Notes under the pieces: model-generated
Database searches by the model: none
Told to the model about the DNA's origin: nothing
What the model saw: only the letters and a program-made list of their open reading frames with translations
In this document: positions 20,785-32,534 of the stretch, piece by piece
Numbering within the stretch: position 1 is the first letter of the stretch
Layout of the letters: each line of letters begins with the position of its first letter
Assembly: GCA_949825045.1 (NCBI GenBank)
Contig: OX463808.1
Span: 30,069,674-30,133,673 of the forward strand
Direction of reading: 5' to 3'
DNA length: 64,000 bases
DNA from: Argyresthia goedartella
Lineage: Eukaryota > Arthropoda > Insecta > Lepidoptera > Argyresthiidae
Made by a program: the position numbers and the translations under genes

Positions 20785-21571
20785 TATCAGACAAAGCACG
20801 GATGTGGCTACATCTAGGCTAGTATATTTTAGTTACTTTCATAGTGTGATGTCCTATGGTATCTTGTTGTGGGGGAAAGCAGCGGATATTTAAACTATTT
20901 TAATTTTACAGAAAAGAGCTATTCGAGCAATTTATAATTTAAAACGAACAGACTCCTTAAGAGAGCTTTTAAAAGAAATTGACATACTAACAGTAGCTAA
21001 TCAATTTATTTTCGAAAATATAATGTATGTACGCAAGAACCTTTCAACATTTTCCAAACTTAGCGATAGCTGTAATGTTAACCTAAGAAATAATCACAGA
21101 CTGTGTGCGCCCCGTTTTAGACTCGTGAAGGTTAGCAATTCTTTCAAGGGTCAGTGCATTCTCTACTACAATAAGATACCTCTGGAGATTTTGAAATTGC
21201 CATTTGAGCAATTTAAAAAGCATGTTAAAGCGACTTTGTCGAAAAAGGGATATTACAATGTTCAAGATTACTTAAATGACAGGACTGTATGCGGTTAAAC
21301 TGGCTCAACACTAACCTGGCTCAACCTTGCTGTTAATAATTTTGTAATTATTTATTCCTGCTTATTAATCATAACAATTAAATTTTTCATATTTGTATTA
21401 GTTAAGCACAACCTATTTTTAAAAGAGATCTAAAATCAATCTGTGGGAGTTTCTACGCCCTTCTTCTTCCACAGTGGTCCAATCTAGAGAAGAGGCAAAA
21501 AATGACGTTTGCTAAGTATATGTAAATATCTTCAGTAATAAAGTACTTTGACTTTGACTTTGACTTTGACT
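20785..21571 (+). mobile_element. Same LINE, copy 2, more truncated
   Basis: Begins ATCAGACAAAGCACGGATGT, equivalent to 19603, and stays nearly identical to copy 1 to the end. Differences include ATATTCAAACT to ATATTTAAACT, which creates a stop, and ATGTATGTACGCAAGAACCT. The last 91 codons (21023-21298) are open. The tail is (TTTGACT/TTTGAC)n at 21547-21570 instead of TTGACTA, so the two are separate insertions or have diverged tails. Confidence 0.85.
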
Positions 21572-22080
21572 ATGAAATGAAATGTTTATTCGTCAGAGAA
21601 ATTAAATTAAATGAAATGTTTCTTGAAATGAAATGTTTATTCATCAACTTACATCAAAATAAAACTTTGAATTTTTGAATGCCCAAGAGGGTAGCTGTAA
21701 AATTGCTGGGTACATCGTTGGAAACCACGATAGGCGAAAACCTGTGTTGTGATTTCCAGATGTGATTGCTCAACTTGGCAAAGGCACTGCCGAGCACCCA
21801 GATTTTTTAATCCCTATGTTCAAAACGTACATTTATCTTGTTCGATGTCTCATTGTCAATTTTTGTCTCTATGTCCGGTAGTAGCCTCCAAAGATGAAGT
21901 AGCTTTATTCCTTTGTATTTAGTTTTTATCATTCTGCACTGATGACATAGGACAAAAAACTTGATAGTATTATAGTTCAATACATACAGGTCGACTTCGG
22001 TACTTATGGCAGTACTATTAACGTAGTGTAACCCGTTGTTCCGTGGTCGTGTCTGTACAGTCGCGTTGTGACGGCGCATA
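21572..22080 (-). mobile_element. Probable 3' end of another retroelement
   Basis: GAAATGAAATGTTTATTC occurs twice (21585 and 21627), typical of the reverse of a LINE 3' end. Upstream on minus, an open frame (22079-21807) and the sequence GTGCTCGGCAGTGCCTTTGC follow. No diagnostic motif was found, so the class is open. Confidence 0.35.
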
Positions 22081-22432
22081 CCGATATTATTATTTACTGC
22101 AAATTGCCTCGGTCCCCTACGAGTCGCTTAATCCGGTATTTTGAGTCGCCCTCCCTTCATTAGTTTTTTTAAATCCTATTGCGGTGGCGGTTCCGCGACC
22201 TTTGTACCCACTGCGCCCTTACTGTTTGGTCGTCAAGATTCTAGAGGTGCTACGACAAAAAAATAAACAAAAGTATATGATGTATAAGATTTGACGTTTT
22301 ATTTAGGTTAAAAGCTGTTTAATTTAATTTTTTTGTGGTTACACGGAAGCTGTTTTGGATTTGATAAGACCCTTTACCGGAACCCTTCGTGTGTGACAGG
22401 TGCTAATTTTAATATTTCTGACGAATAATAGT
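22081..22432. other. Unassigned sequence
   Basis: No supported feature. Confidence 0.3.
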
Positions 22433-22762
22433 AGTTTATCTACACAATTATCATAAGCCCTCTTTACTGCGTCCATAAACCGCACGTTACGACCAGCATA
22501 ATTCTATACTACTTGGTAAAAACACATTTATTATCTGAATATTGATACATTATGACCATAATGTATCAATTTTCGACAAATTATGATATTCAAATTTCGA
22601 ACGCCGACGTTCGCCTGCGTGCCGCTCCTAGTTTGTCTGTGAAGTTGGTACTACTGAACAAGCTAAACAAATGCAGAGCAATTATCAATGCTGGTCGAAC
22701 ATGCGGTTCCTGAACACATTAAAGAGAGCTAATGATATGTATGTAGATAAAATAGTGTATGT
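22433..22762 (-). mobile_element. Family A copy 5 (minus), lacking its hairpin end
   Basis: GTTTATCTACACAATTATCA, CCGCACGTTACGACCAGCAT, CGAACGCCGACGTTCGCC and CACATTAAAGAGAGCTAATG follow the reverse order of copy 1. It stops at TAGATAAAATAGTGTATGTA, where copy 6 begins in the opposite direction. Confidence 0.75.
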
Positions 22763-23152
22763 AAACGAGCCGAAGGCCAGTTTCACAATAATATCACCCG
22801 AGAGTTTTAATGCCTAATTAGGTACAGTTAAATACACTGCTTTATCTACACACATATTATAAGTTCTGTATAACGTGTTCAGGAACCTCATGATACGACC
22901 GGCATTGCGGCATTGACATTTAATTTCGATAGAACGTCATCTCGACTGATATTAGAATTGAGGTCATATCTGATTGCTGTGTTTTTCAAAGATATTCAAA
23001 ATTTTAATGTAATAATAATATCGAATTTGATGTTATTATGGAGCAATTATCATATATAAGAAATGTGATCTAACAAGACAGTTAACTTGTATCTGCTTTT
23101 AATTTACGGTATTTGAACGCATTCTAAAGGTTTATAATATGTGTGTGGATAA
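22763..23152 (+). mobile_element. Family A copy 6 (plus), diverged
   Basis: Starts inside the hairpin (ACGAGCCGAAGGCCAGTTTC), continues TTTTAATGCCTAATTAGGTA, then TTTATCTACACACATATTAT. After a diverged interior it ends GGTTTATAATATGTGTGTGG ATAAA. The internal frame has a stop at its fourth codon. It shares a junction with copy 5. Confidence 0.65.
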
Positions 23153-23231
23153 ACGGTCTATATAGATGATTTGATTATAAAACTTGTTTGATAAACGTAC
23201 CTACCTAACTTAAATTGTGAATTCTTACCGT

Positions 23232-23336
23232 CGTACTCAGTGTCAGAACGATTCATCCCATTCCAAATTTTAAATTTACATACAAAATCGTTCACTATGT
23301 AATCCTTAATGAATCATTAAACGACTCTGGGTATGG
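23232..23336. mobile_element. Small MITE family F, short copy
   Basis: CGTACTCAGTGTC and AACGATTCAT at the left are matched in reverse by ATGAATCATTAAACGACTCT GGGTATGG at the right. A second copy is at 32293-32534. Confidence 0.5.
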
Positions 23337-26300
23337 CCATAGACGGTATGCGGTTTATTACTAGACGCTAATTAAGTAATATTCTGGAACCTCTGAATTT
23401 CGTTCATTTGTTACCTATTTTACAAAACAGCTTAGAATATTAGATTAAAAAGATTCAAATCCTTTTGTAACACGACAAGTTGAGTTACACAAATATATCC
23501 ACAAAATAAATCAAATTACGGTCCCCGGTGCTAAATGTATCGCTGAAAAGACAGCCTTAGTAGAAGCTTATTTCCTTTCAAACACACTCAATGTAGGTAA
23601 GTGTTGGCCTCGTCCGCACATTATTGCGGAGAGGCGGGCTCGACATAAATCAGCGGCGATGTGCTGGAAACGCGTGAGCGGTACTGCGGACGCTTCTACG
23701 CTAGCACCTTTGCTGAGGTCTACGCAAAATCATATCGAAAGTGCATTCCATAACCAGTTCACTTCGCCGTTAAGTTGGTGGTGATTAAACCAGTGTTGCT
23801 AGCTTTCAAATATGGGTTACCCAAAAAATATCTATCGGTGACTGAAATTGAATACTCCAAACTATCAAGGTATCAAAACTGTCCTGTGTTCCTTATTTTC
23901 GCGCCAATTCTCAGTTAAAATGTGTTAAACTGAATCTCTGTGACTTTATGTTTAAAACTGCCGATTTAAAAAAAAAATACCAGTTACTGTGAAAGTTATA
24001 AAGAACAATTTGTGCGTATGATTATCCCAAAATCAATTTCAGGGAAGCAATAAACAGTGTATGATATTTGTGAATACAACGATCACTCCTTAAGTGTGTG
24101 GAAACGACAACAGTAGGTACTTGTCTCTGAGAGGATAGCGCTGCGATCATTAACTAATGGTAAGATGATGAACTGTGATTTGTGCGCGGGAATCCTTTTC
24201 AACTGTGAATTGCTCAGATGTGATATTTCTAAAGTCACTTGTCACCGTAGTTCTGCCAACATTACCTCGGCTTACTACTTAGGAAATCTAACTAACCTAC
24301 GTTATAAACTTACATGCAAAACTGATGTAGGACAAATTAAAGACGAGGACCTATCCTATATATCCTATCAAATCAAAACTAAGTCCAGCGCGATGAAATT
24401 CCAGTTACTCCATGGGAATATCAGTTCTCCAAATACCACACATAATTATTTCGCAAACATCACTCGCAGGCAGGTTATTTAAAAACAATAGTCAGAAATT
24501 TCACCACTTAAAACAAGCAAAACCACAAACGTGCGGCAAGAGACAGAGCGAATACAGAGATAGGGGTTATTGAACATGGAATATACTGAGCTGAAGAAGG
24601 TTGTCACGGACTACAATAAGAAAATTGACCTACTCGTTTAGAAATATGTTGGAGCCGGTCTGCTTGCTCACGCAGACTACCCGAGAATGACATCCTTAAG
24701 ATTCTCAAAAGCGATCTCAAAGAAGGTTGCTAGGCTAAACTTAAGCCTCAATGCCAGCAACACCCCATCCTCATATACCCAAAGCACGAGTCCACTCCCT
24801 ACGCAACCCGACCAGTTCCCGAGGACGATGGCAGATGCTGGTGCAGATGGTCGAGGTGCAAGAACTCAGCTGTCACATATACGAGGAGTTAAACCTCTCC
24901 TTGTACAACACGAGTCGGCACTCGTCAGCAGCATTCGCCATCATGGTCCGGCGACCATGATGACGAATGCTGCTGCAGATGGAACTTAATATAGATAGAC
25001 ATTTTAATTGGAAAACTCACTCTGGCAGTTTGAAAAGAAATAGATTTAGAAACACAAGAAATACGAATATTTCGGTATACATATAACCACATCGCTATAT
25101 CTAAAAAAATGTTCTGCGATGTGTGTAAAAATATATAAATAATATCAGGATACCTGAACACATAAAACACTTTCCAATAAATATGTTTAAGTCGGAATTG
25201 TTGTAATCGTTAATGGTTAATGCTCAAATGTTTTTACTCAATAAATGAGTTTCTCAATCATACCCAAATGATAGATAATTTAAATTATTTATTTATAAAC
25301 AGATCATTATAATTATTATTTATATACTAAAATTAATAGCTGATAAGGTGTTCATAAACTATTATCCATATACTTGAACCCGTATCTTAGCACATAAAAA
25401 TCTTTAACTTTATTTTATTTGTTTAAAATGGGGAATTGTGATCTGACTCTGGCAACCGGATATTGCTTTTCCCCATATTTTTACAGTTGTGCTCTACATC
25501 CAACTTAACGACGAAGAGAGAGGATATACGGAATGCTCTTTACAGGTGAAATCTTCCGAGTAGAATGTGGTGATAGTTGACCGATAGTTTGATCGAGTTG
25601 TAAATAATGGCGCGAATCGTAATAATTTGAAGTGCATTGATCCCCGCTATTACAATAAAAAGCTTGGATTCCTCAACGCATCCAAAACTCAGAGGCAGGG
25701 CTTAAGAAATTGAATTTTCTTTGATTGTCATCAGTCAGTTCAATACGAAGAAGTGTGTAATGTAATCCCGACATGAAATCCGCAATAACAAAAAAAAACA
25801 TAAATAAACATATTTCAGTGGCATTTGTAATGGCTTTTTGGATGAACATTGAACAATATGTATGTTTCTGGAATAACCCGAAACCAGGGAACAATATTTC
25901 AAGCAAATGCGTGCGGCGCCTTAACCTGCGATCTGTCTTGTTCATATTCTGCCCTCGTAGTGCAAAAGTACTGCAAACTGCGAGTTATTCCTAACTCGAC
26001 CCTTTTGTAATACAACCCCGTTATAAAATTATTATATTTGCCAATGGTGGGGCAACTCACGGGAGACGTAATAAAAGGCTTGTTACTGCATACTCAGTTA
26101 ATGTCTGTCTATTTGATAGGAAACCTAGCTTGTATATTAAGTTGTTGTATGATGACAATTACGGACGTGATATTATAAAATCACACACACCACAAAGGAG
26201 GTATCATTTATAACATCTTTTAGTTCAGATTTAGCCAAAAAAACACTATTAGTAGGATTGGTTCAATTGTTTTTTTAAATAGTTGGTTTGAGTGGGGAAT

Positions 26301-26779
26301 AACCCCAATCCGTACTTCACAATCTCTTTCATTCACACCCCTATGTCGATAAGAATAAGAGCCGTAAAATACTTTCTTTAAGATTGCTGTGTTGCTGTCT
26401 ATGTCCTATTTGTCATGAATATTTTATCTTCAAGTCTCGTGTTGGCGCGGAAAAGTGAGCTACACCAGGCATCACTCAAAAACAAAATACTTGCCTGTTT
26501 TACTCTGACTTAATAAATAAAATAGAACGTCATGTAACAAATACACATCCTGCTCACTGCTATCATTCATCAGTGGATCCTGCCACCAATATCTGTAAAG
26601 GTGAAATTAAACATGCTGGTTGCGCGATTGTATTGAGTTCCGCTGTAGATATAGCTATTCTGAGCAGGTTCAAGCAGAGACTTTCTGCTACCCTATGCCA
26701 TATATGCCTATGCTATACCTATGCCAAGTAAATTTTTCCCACCTTGATTTGTGCTAATTCGATTTTCTGTTGTCTGCAG
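23337..26779. other. Mostly single-copy-like sequence
   Basis: No recognised mobile element. AG|GTAAGT occurs at 23596/23597 (weak recursive-splice pattern). The 24540-24985 stretch looks compositionally coding-like, with several broken frames, and holds a hairpin at 24926. I could not assign a protein. Confidence 0.35.
24926..24975. repeat. Hairpin, 22-bp arms
   Basis: CAGCAGCATTCGCCATCATG at the left is answered by CATGATGACGAATGCTGCTG at the right, one mismatch (a G-U pair in RNA), loop about 6 bases. Confidence 0.85.
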
Positions 26780-26833
26780 GATTCGGAAAAACCCAGAACC
26801 AGTTCAAAAAGATTGTGTCGCAGAAAATTACAG
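26780..26833 (+). other. Candidate 54-bp internal exon
   Basis: Preceded by GATTTTCTGTTGTCTGCAG, a strong pyrimidine-rich acceptor, and followed by GTGAGTCC, a strong donor. Length is a multiple of three and all three frames are open; frame 1 reads DSEKPRTSSKRLCRRKLQ, frame 3 FGKTQNQFKKIVSQKIT. A short frame-preserving exon inside a long intron would fit the absence of other exons nearby. The gene is not identified. Confidence 0.45.
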
Positions 26834-29800
26834 GTGAGTCCAAAGCTTACATCAAAACACCGAGAAGGTATGAAGGTTATGTTTGTGGTGAATAGTGTTC
26901 CGTATAATAGAGGTAACTAAATTTCAAGCTACCCTTATCCGAACTGTGGTCTGGGCGATAATTAAGCCCAACCCTGCACTGCAGCTACAAATCAACGAGC
27001 TGGTCTAGATTACGTAACCCAGGTCCCCGCAGACCCGGTACGATTACTGATTACTCGCACACATACTCACTATACACATTATACACTCGAGTTTGCCGGC
27101 ATGTCTTAAAAGTAATTGACGACGGCACACAAAGCAATAATAGAACTAAATGATACAGCAGAGCCAAGATACTTTGTAATTACACCATGCATGCACATAA
27201 TAATTACCTCTCATGAATAGTAATGCTATGCAGATTCCACTCAACTAATGCGACGCACGTATTTGTCATAAAACTAGCTCGACGAAAGAGCTGCTCTAGA
27301 AGTGATGCTGGAATTGGAATGAGTTTTAAAAAGCGATTTTCAGTTTAATTTTAAAACCTTTGTGTCTACGTATCGAACTCAATCGTGTCGATTGCGCATG
27401 CTAGTGTGATTCCAAAAGACTCTTTGCTCCTATTAGGACCTCTCCTCTTCATTCAGCTGTCCAGTCCAGTGCTCTCCTGTGTAATGAAAATGGAGTTAAA
27501 CGTTTTTCTATTTTCAAATGTTTGAAAAAGTACGATTGTGCGGTCAGTTCGGAAACTTTAGACTCAATACCTGCGCTGGCAAAGGTTTTCATTCGTATTT
27601 GTAAACATGCTTGTAGCCTCCGACATTACAAACACGCTGATGGCGAACTCGACACACCTACAAACTTTCGCAACTCACTTAGAACACGAGGTTTGAAACT
27701 TCGTAAACCTAAAAAGGTTAAAATTACTTCGAGCAGCGGGAAACTTCTACATTTTCCATCTAAATAAGATTCTGGACTAAACATAACGCAGTTTTTACAA
27801 ATCAAGTTAAAACTCGCTGCATTATTACCGAACCGAGGGAAACTCCCGCCAGGCGGGCGGGGAGAAACAACAAGTATTCGTCACTCGAAAATGGAAATCT
27901 GTGAGCCCGCCTAAAACCTTACGGAAAACATTACATTTTCTTAAAACTTCTAAGCTGTAGGAATTGAAGGACGTCTTTATTCTTAAGTTTTCCTCTTGAT
28001 GATTGCATCCCCCCACCATTAGCTTAGTGGGTTTAGGTACACCTGGATGCAGAAAGTAGAAAGGGGGATGAGTCAGGAGGAACGGGAAGTTCGTGACGCG
28101 AATCACGAGAGGGGTAATAAAAACTTCCAAAGGTGAGGCGCACTTTACGCGGGAAATAAGCTGTCACATTATTAACGTTTGATCCAATTCGGCCACTGAC
28201 TAACCGCGCTCAGGGAATTATCGGGTGTGACCGCATTTCGGAACGCAGCCGCTCCCTGTTATTAGCCGTGTCATCATGATAAATAGTTGTTTGTTTATTA
28301 AGTCTTAATCAGACGTCTAATTTATTTCGAAATGGGTTATAAATTAAGTTTCGCTGATGGCGCACGGTTTTATCCAACTTGAGGCAAAACGAACCTTTTC
28401 CGCTGGAGGCTATAAAAAAGCATTAATTAACTTTATTGCGTGGTTAATGACGGACGACACCAAACAAGGCGAGGCTTTAACTTAACGGGGACTAATGCGA
28501 CCCGAAGTTGGATACAAACTGCGGTGGAAAAATCGCCACTTAGCATTCTGTTCTGGATATTCGGGGGCGGGGCACGGTTCGGAACACTAAGTTAGTGGCA
28601 CTTAGAGTGTGGAGCGCTCAGGGGCGCTTATCGGAATCTATTCCCGAACTAATTGGCACTCGAACGCGAGCCTACAAACTCACATTCGAATTCACTTCAT
28701 GATCACTTGATTTTCGATTCCGAATACGAGCATAGTAGTACTATACATTGCCGCCGGGCGTCGTGGTTCCGTGAATATACTCCTAAAAGTGCTTAATAAA
28801 GGACTAAATGTGAAATACACTATATAAACTGTGGTAGCTAGGAATATTAAAGCCACATTTTCAATCGGTAATCCACAAAAGCAAATTTCCAATTCGCTCA
28901 TCAATAACCAGCAGACAGTTCATCCGCCATTTTTCATTCGTCGCGAAAAACGTTAAAAAACCTAACCACATCGGCTCGTATAAATCGCGTTATCAGGCTC
29001 GGAATGCAACAATTAATTCATCGATTACTTTATTTACGATACATGGCCGCTAAAGTTTGATCACAAAAGAATATTTTTAGTGTAGCATCAATCTGTTCCA
29101 TCTACAAAATTAGAATCGTCCAAGTCAGGTTGGAATGCTTCGGGGAAGCAGCAGTATATCTACTTCCGGGCCATTACCCGTATTTGCAAATCGAGTTATT
29201 GCGCCCTAGTCTATCTCCGCACACGTCATTTAGACGAATTACGTGTAGACATCACCGACAGACAGACAGATAATAACTAATCGAAATGGCGAATTTCAAG
29301 AGTAATTGTGTATTTTTAAAAACTGTTTGGTTTTCGACAGAATCCATATCCTGGAACCGAAATCCGTGCAATCTCAAGAAAATAAAAACCTCGTCCACGA
29401 TTTCATTCTTGAAAGCAACGCATTAATTCTACTAGTTTATAGCATCGCGTGGCAAAGATAAATTAGCCGGGATTTATCAGCGCTCGCAGATTTAAGTAAG
29501 TAACCTATTGTACCGTAACACAATTATTCCTTACGTACTGAATTTCCTACTACTTCTGAGCCCTTCAACACACGAGGAGTGGAAACCTTCAGGCTAATCC
29601 CGAAATATTTTTCAAACCACTTCGGCCGGCCCTCGGCGCTGCCTGACAGCCAACACAACTCACGATTAGAAGATTGCATTCCAAACTCTCGGCTCAATTA
29701 ACGAAGAAAGAATTATATCGTGTTCCCGCACGAGGCCCAGTTCCAAGAGAGGTTATAAAAACATTCTGTCCAAGTGACATTTTCAATAGACCATAGACAA

Positions 29801-32292
29801 AAGTGCGTTCCGATTTACACTAGTCGTGACGTCACCGCAAATAGGCCCTTTTGGTTCTAAACACAGTAAAACTCTTCGTTTCCATCGAACCAGCCTCGAA
29901 AAGAATATTGAAACCACAGAGCATATTATTTTTCCGTTGACACATTTTGTGTGTAATGGATAGTGTATTATTTGCCAAATACTTTTGCTCACGATATGGA
30001 ACTCTGCACACAAACAATTCTGACCAGTTTTACATTTTTACTCTTATCCCATTAGTGTCTCTGTTTGTTGAAATTTCACAAAGGCAAATGAAGTTACAAG
30101 TGTAACACGTTTGTATACCCAAACATCGTTATCCGTTTATTTCGGTACAGTTTGCGCATATCGCAAATTAAATAACGTGTTTCGACTGTGAATAATATCG
30201 CTGGCGTTTCGGAACGCTCCGTGAATGAACAGTTTAAAATTTGAATTTCAGAGTACAGCGATAATTTCAAGAGAAAACAGTTAAGGTTCGAATTTCGAAT
30301 TTTGAGACTCGTTAGCGCGCGGGAAAACTGCATGGAGGTTGGTAAAATATTCGCCTACTTTCTTCCCCTCATTAGACGGCTAACGTTTTCGCATCCATCA
30401 ACACTTTCGTGCCGCCATGTTTCGTGCACATTTTCCGTGTTCTATTCGTTATATGGTAGTTGGTACAAAAATGCCTGTGCTTGTGCTATAAGTACTGCAA
30501 TAAAAAACTACCTATTTGATTACTTTTCATTATTTTTATGTAGGCACTCGTACCTATTATCAAAATGTATTTTAATAGTGCCTGCAACATTAGTTTGCTT
30601 TAAGCCAGTATAGGTATATCAAAATGATTAATTAAACTGTTATACTTGCAAAGTTTGCAGAATGTGGCTTTGGGATCAAAATTATTTATTTACCAGAGCA
30701 TTACAATTATAATTTCATTATGCTTATGGTCTCCACAATAGGTAAAACCTGTATATAAATAGCATATAATTACAATAAATAGAAAAACAATAAGTAAATA
30801 AAAAATAAATAAGTAAATAAAAAAAACAACGATCTAGAGGTTTTCAGCCGAGAAGTGCTTCTGTGGAATCCAGAGTTAATAGACATTTTTGGAGTCTGTT
30901 TTTTGGAAGTCTACCGAATGTTGTGTTCATAGTTGGTAACTGGACCCTATAAATTATTTTTATAGAAGATTATTTTGTAACATAAAAGTTCTGGCTTTGC
31001 CAATAAATCAGTGCATGTAGGCTTCTAATGGATCCAGGAAATTATATTTTTAACAATAATTTCTGTAATGTGCAATAAATATGAAAATATAAAGTATAAT
31101 AGACGTGTATTCACAGTCGAAATACTGATTGTTTTCAGCAGTGGCTAGCGCTAGCGTGCCTCGGTCGGCCGTTTCATACAACATCACGAGAGCAAGCGTC
31201 ACCTGCCAGAAGGCGGGGTCGGTCCTAAACAATGTTTCGTGTCTCTCTCTTATTAAAAGAGGTACTTGTTCGTGCACGCAACAGTTCTCTTCGTCCGGAA
31301 TTAATTGTAGGTGCGGTCCAGGTAGGAAGCGTGATGTTGTTGATAGATAATAATATAATGAATCCCAACCACCGTAAGAAGCATCGTCTTTTGGCATTCT
31401 TTTTCCTTAAATAATATTATTATATCAGCTTTTAATATATATAATAAACTATAATAATTAGGCTATTAATATACAGTAGGAACCTACCTAAAATAAAGAA
31501 TTTATAAAAATATGGATAGAGTTGGGCTAACCATATATTTTTTTCTACTTGGTCCTTGCATGTGTAGGTTACAAGTAAAATAATGAAAAAAAATGATTGA
31601 TACATAGATAGATAAATTAATATATTCATTACAACACGGTATACACACAAATACATAATTATAGCTCAAATCTACAAAAAAAAACGCACAGCATTTAAAT
31701 AAAACAATCAATAAATAATAAAATGATACAAGCAAACATTGAGATTCGGTAAGGATCACTATGTTGTATTGTGCTTTATAATGTGATAAAGTATTTCAAA
31801 TGAAATAACACACCTCAAAATATCTGCGTATGCTTCGCACAGCAGTTAACAACGAGCCTACTTTATTAGTCCTATGTTTCTGTGTACCTATATCATACAA
31901 TATGCAGGCGTGTGTGTGTATGTGCACTTTAACAGAATGTGCACTGGGCTTGACGCGAATTCGCGACTCGCTTTTGTTGGTACGCGACGGCCATAATGGC
32001 TTATTAGCCCGTCGTCGCCGCAGCCACTTCGCGACGAATTCTCGCAAAAACAACCCAGAGGTATATGCATCCACTAGCGAGTTAGGTTTATCTGTCCTTC
32101 ATATCTTTGTTCTAATAGGTCACAACACATGATAGACACTTATTTAATTGATGGGTATTTGTGCTTGGTGATGGGAAAATCCATGCTCGCTTGCCAGATC
32201 CAGACCTTGCTCAGAATTATATCTCTAACAGCCCCTTAAAATATGAATACACATGTACATTCTGTTACACGCTGTCTATATGTACTCTAACC
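26834..32292. other. 5.5 kb mostly single-copy-like sequence
   Basis: No recognised mobile element or exon. 27800-29800 is more GC-balanced than the surroundings, with many short unrelated open frames. 30768-30832 is an A-rich low-complexity tract of AATAAATA units. It could be intronic or intergenic regulatory DNA, but nothing in the sequence proves it. Confidence 0.35.
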
Positions 32293-32534
32293 GCCATACC
32301 CAGAGCCGTTTAATGACTCATTAGGATTATTTACAGTATATTTACAGTCTATTCAGCGTTGACTTTTGACAGCTAAAATCTCATATATTTTTGACAAGTA
32401 CATTGAAAATATTGCTTATTAAGGAAATGTCAAAAGTTAAGTAAAACAAGAATGCACAGTACTGCTTAGTGAACGATTTTGTCTGTAATAATTTGAAAAG
32501 GATTAATGGTTCATTAAATGACTCTGTGTACGGA
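32293..32534. mobile_element. MITE family F, second copy
   Basis: CCATACCCAGAGCCGTTTAA / TGACTCATTAGGAT at the left is mirrored by ATTAATGGTTCATTAAATGA / CTCTGTGTACGG at the right, about 35 bp with mismatches. Same ends as 23232-23336. Confidence 0.6.

Noticed and set aside
31796..32074. Minus-strand frame containing VAKWLRRRRANKPL
   Set aside because: Arginine-rich run from a CG-rich imperfect palindrome; no gene support.
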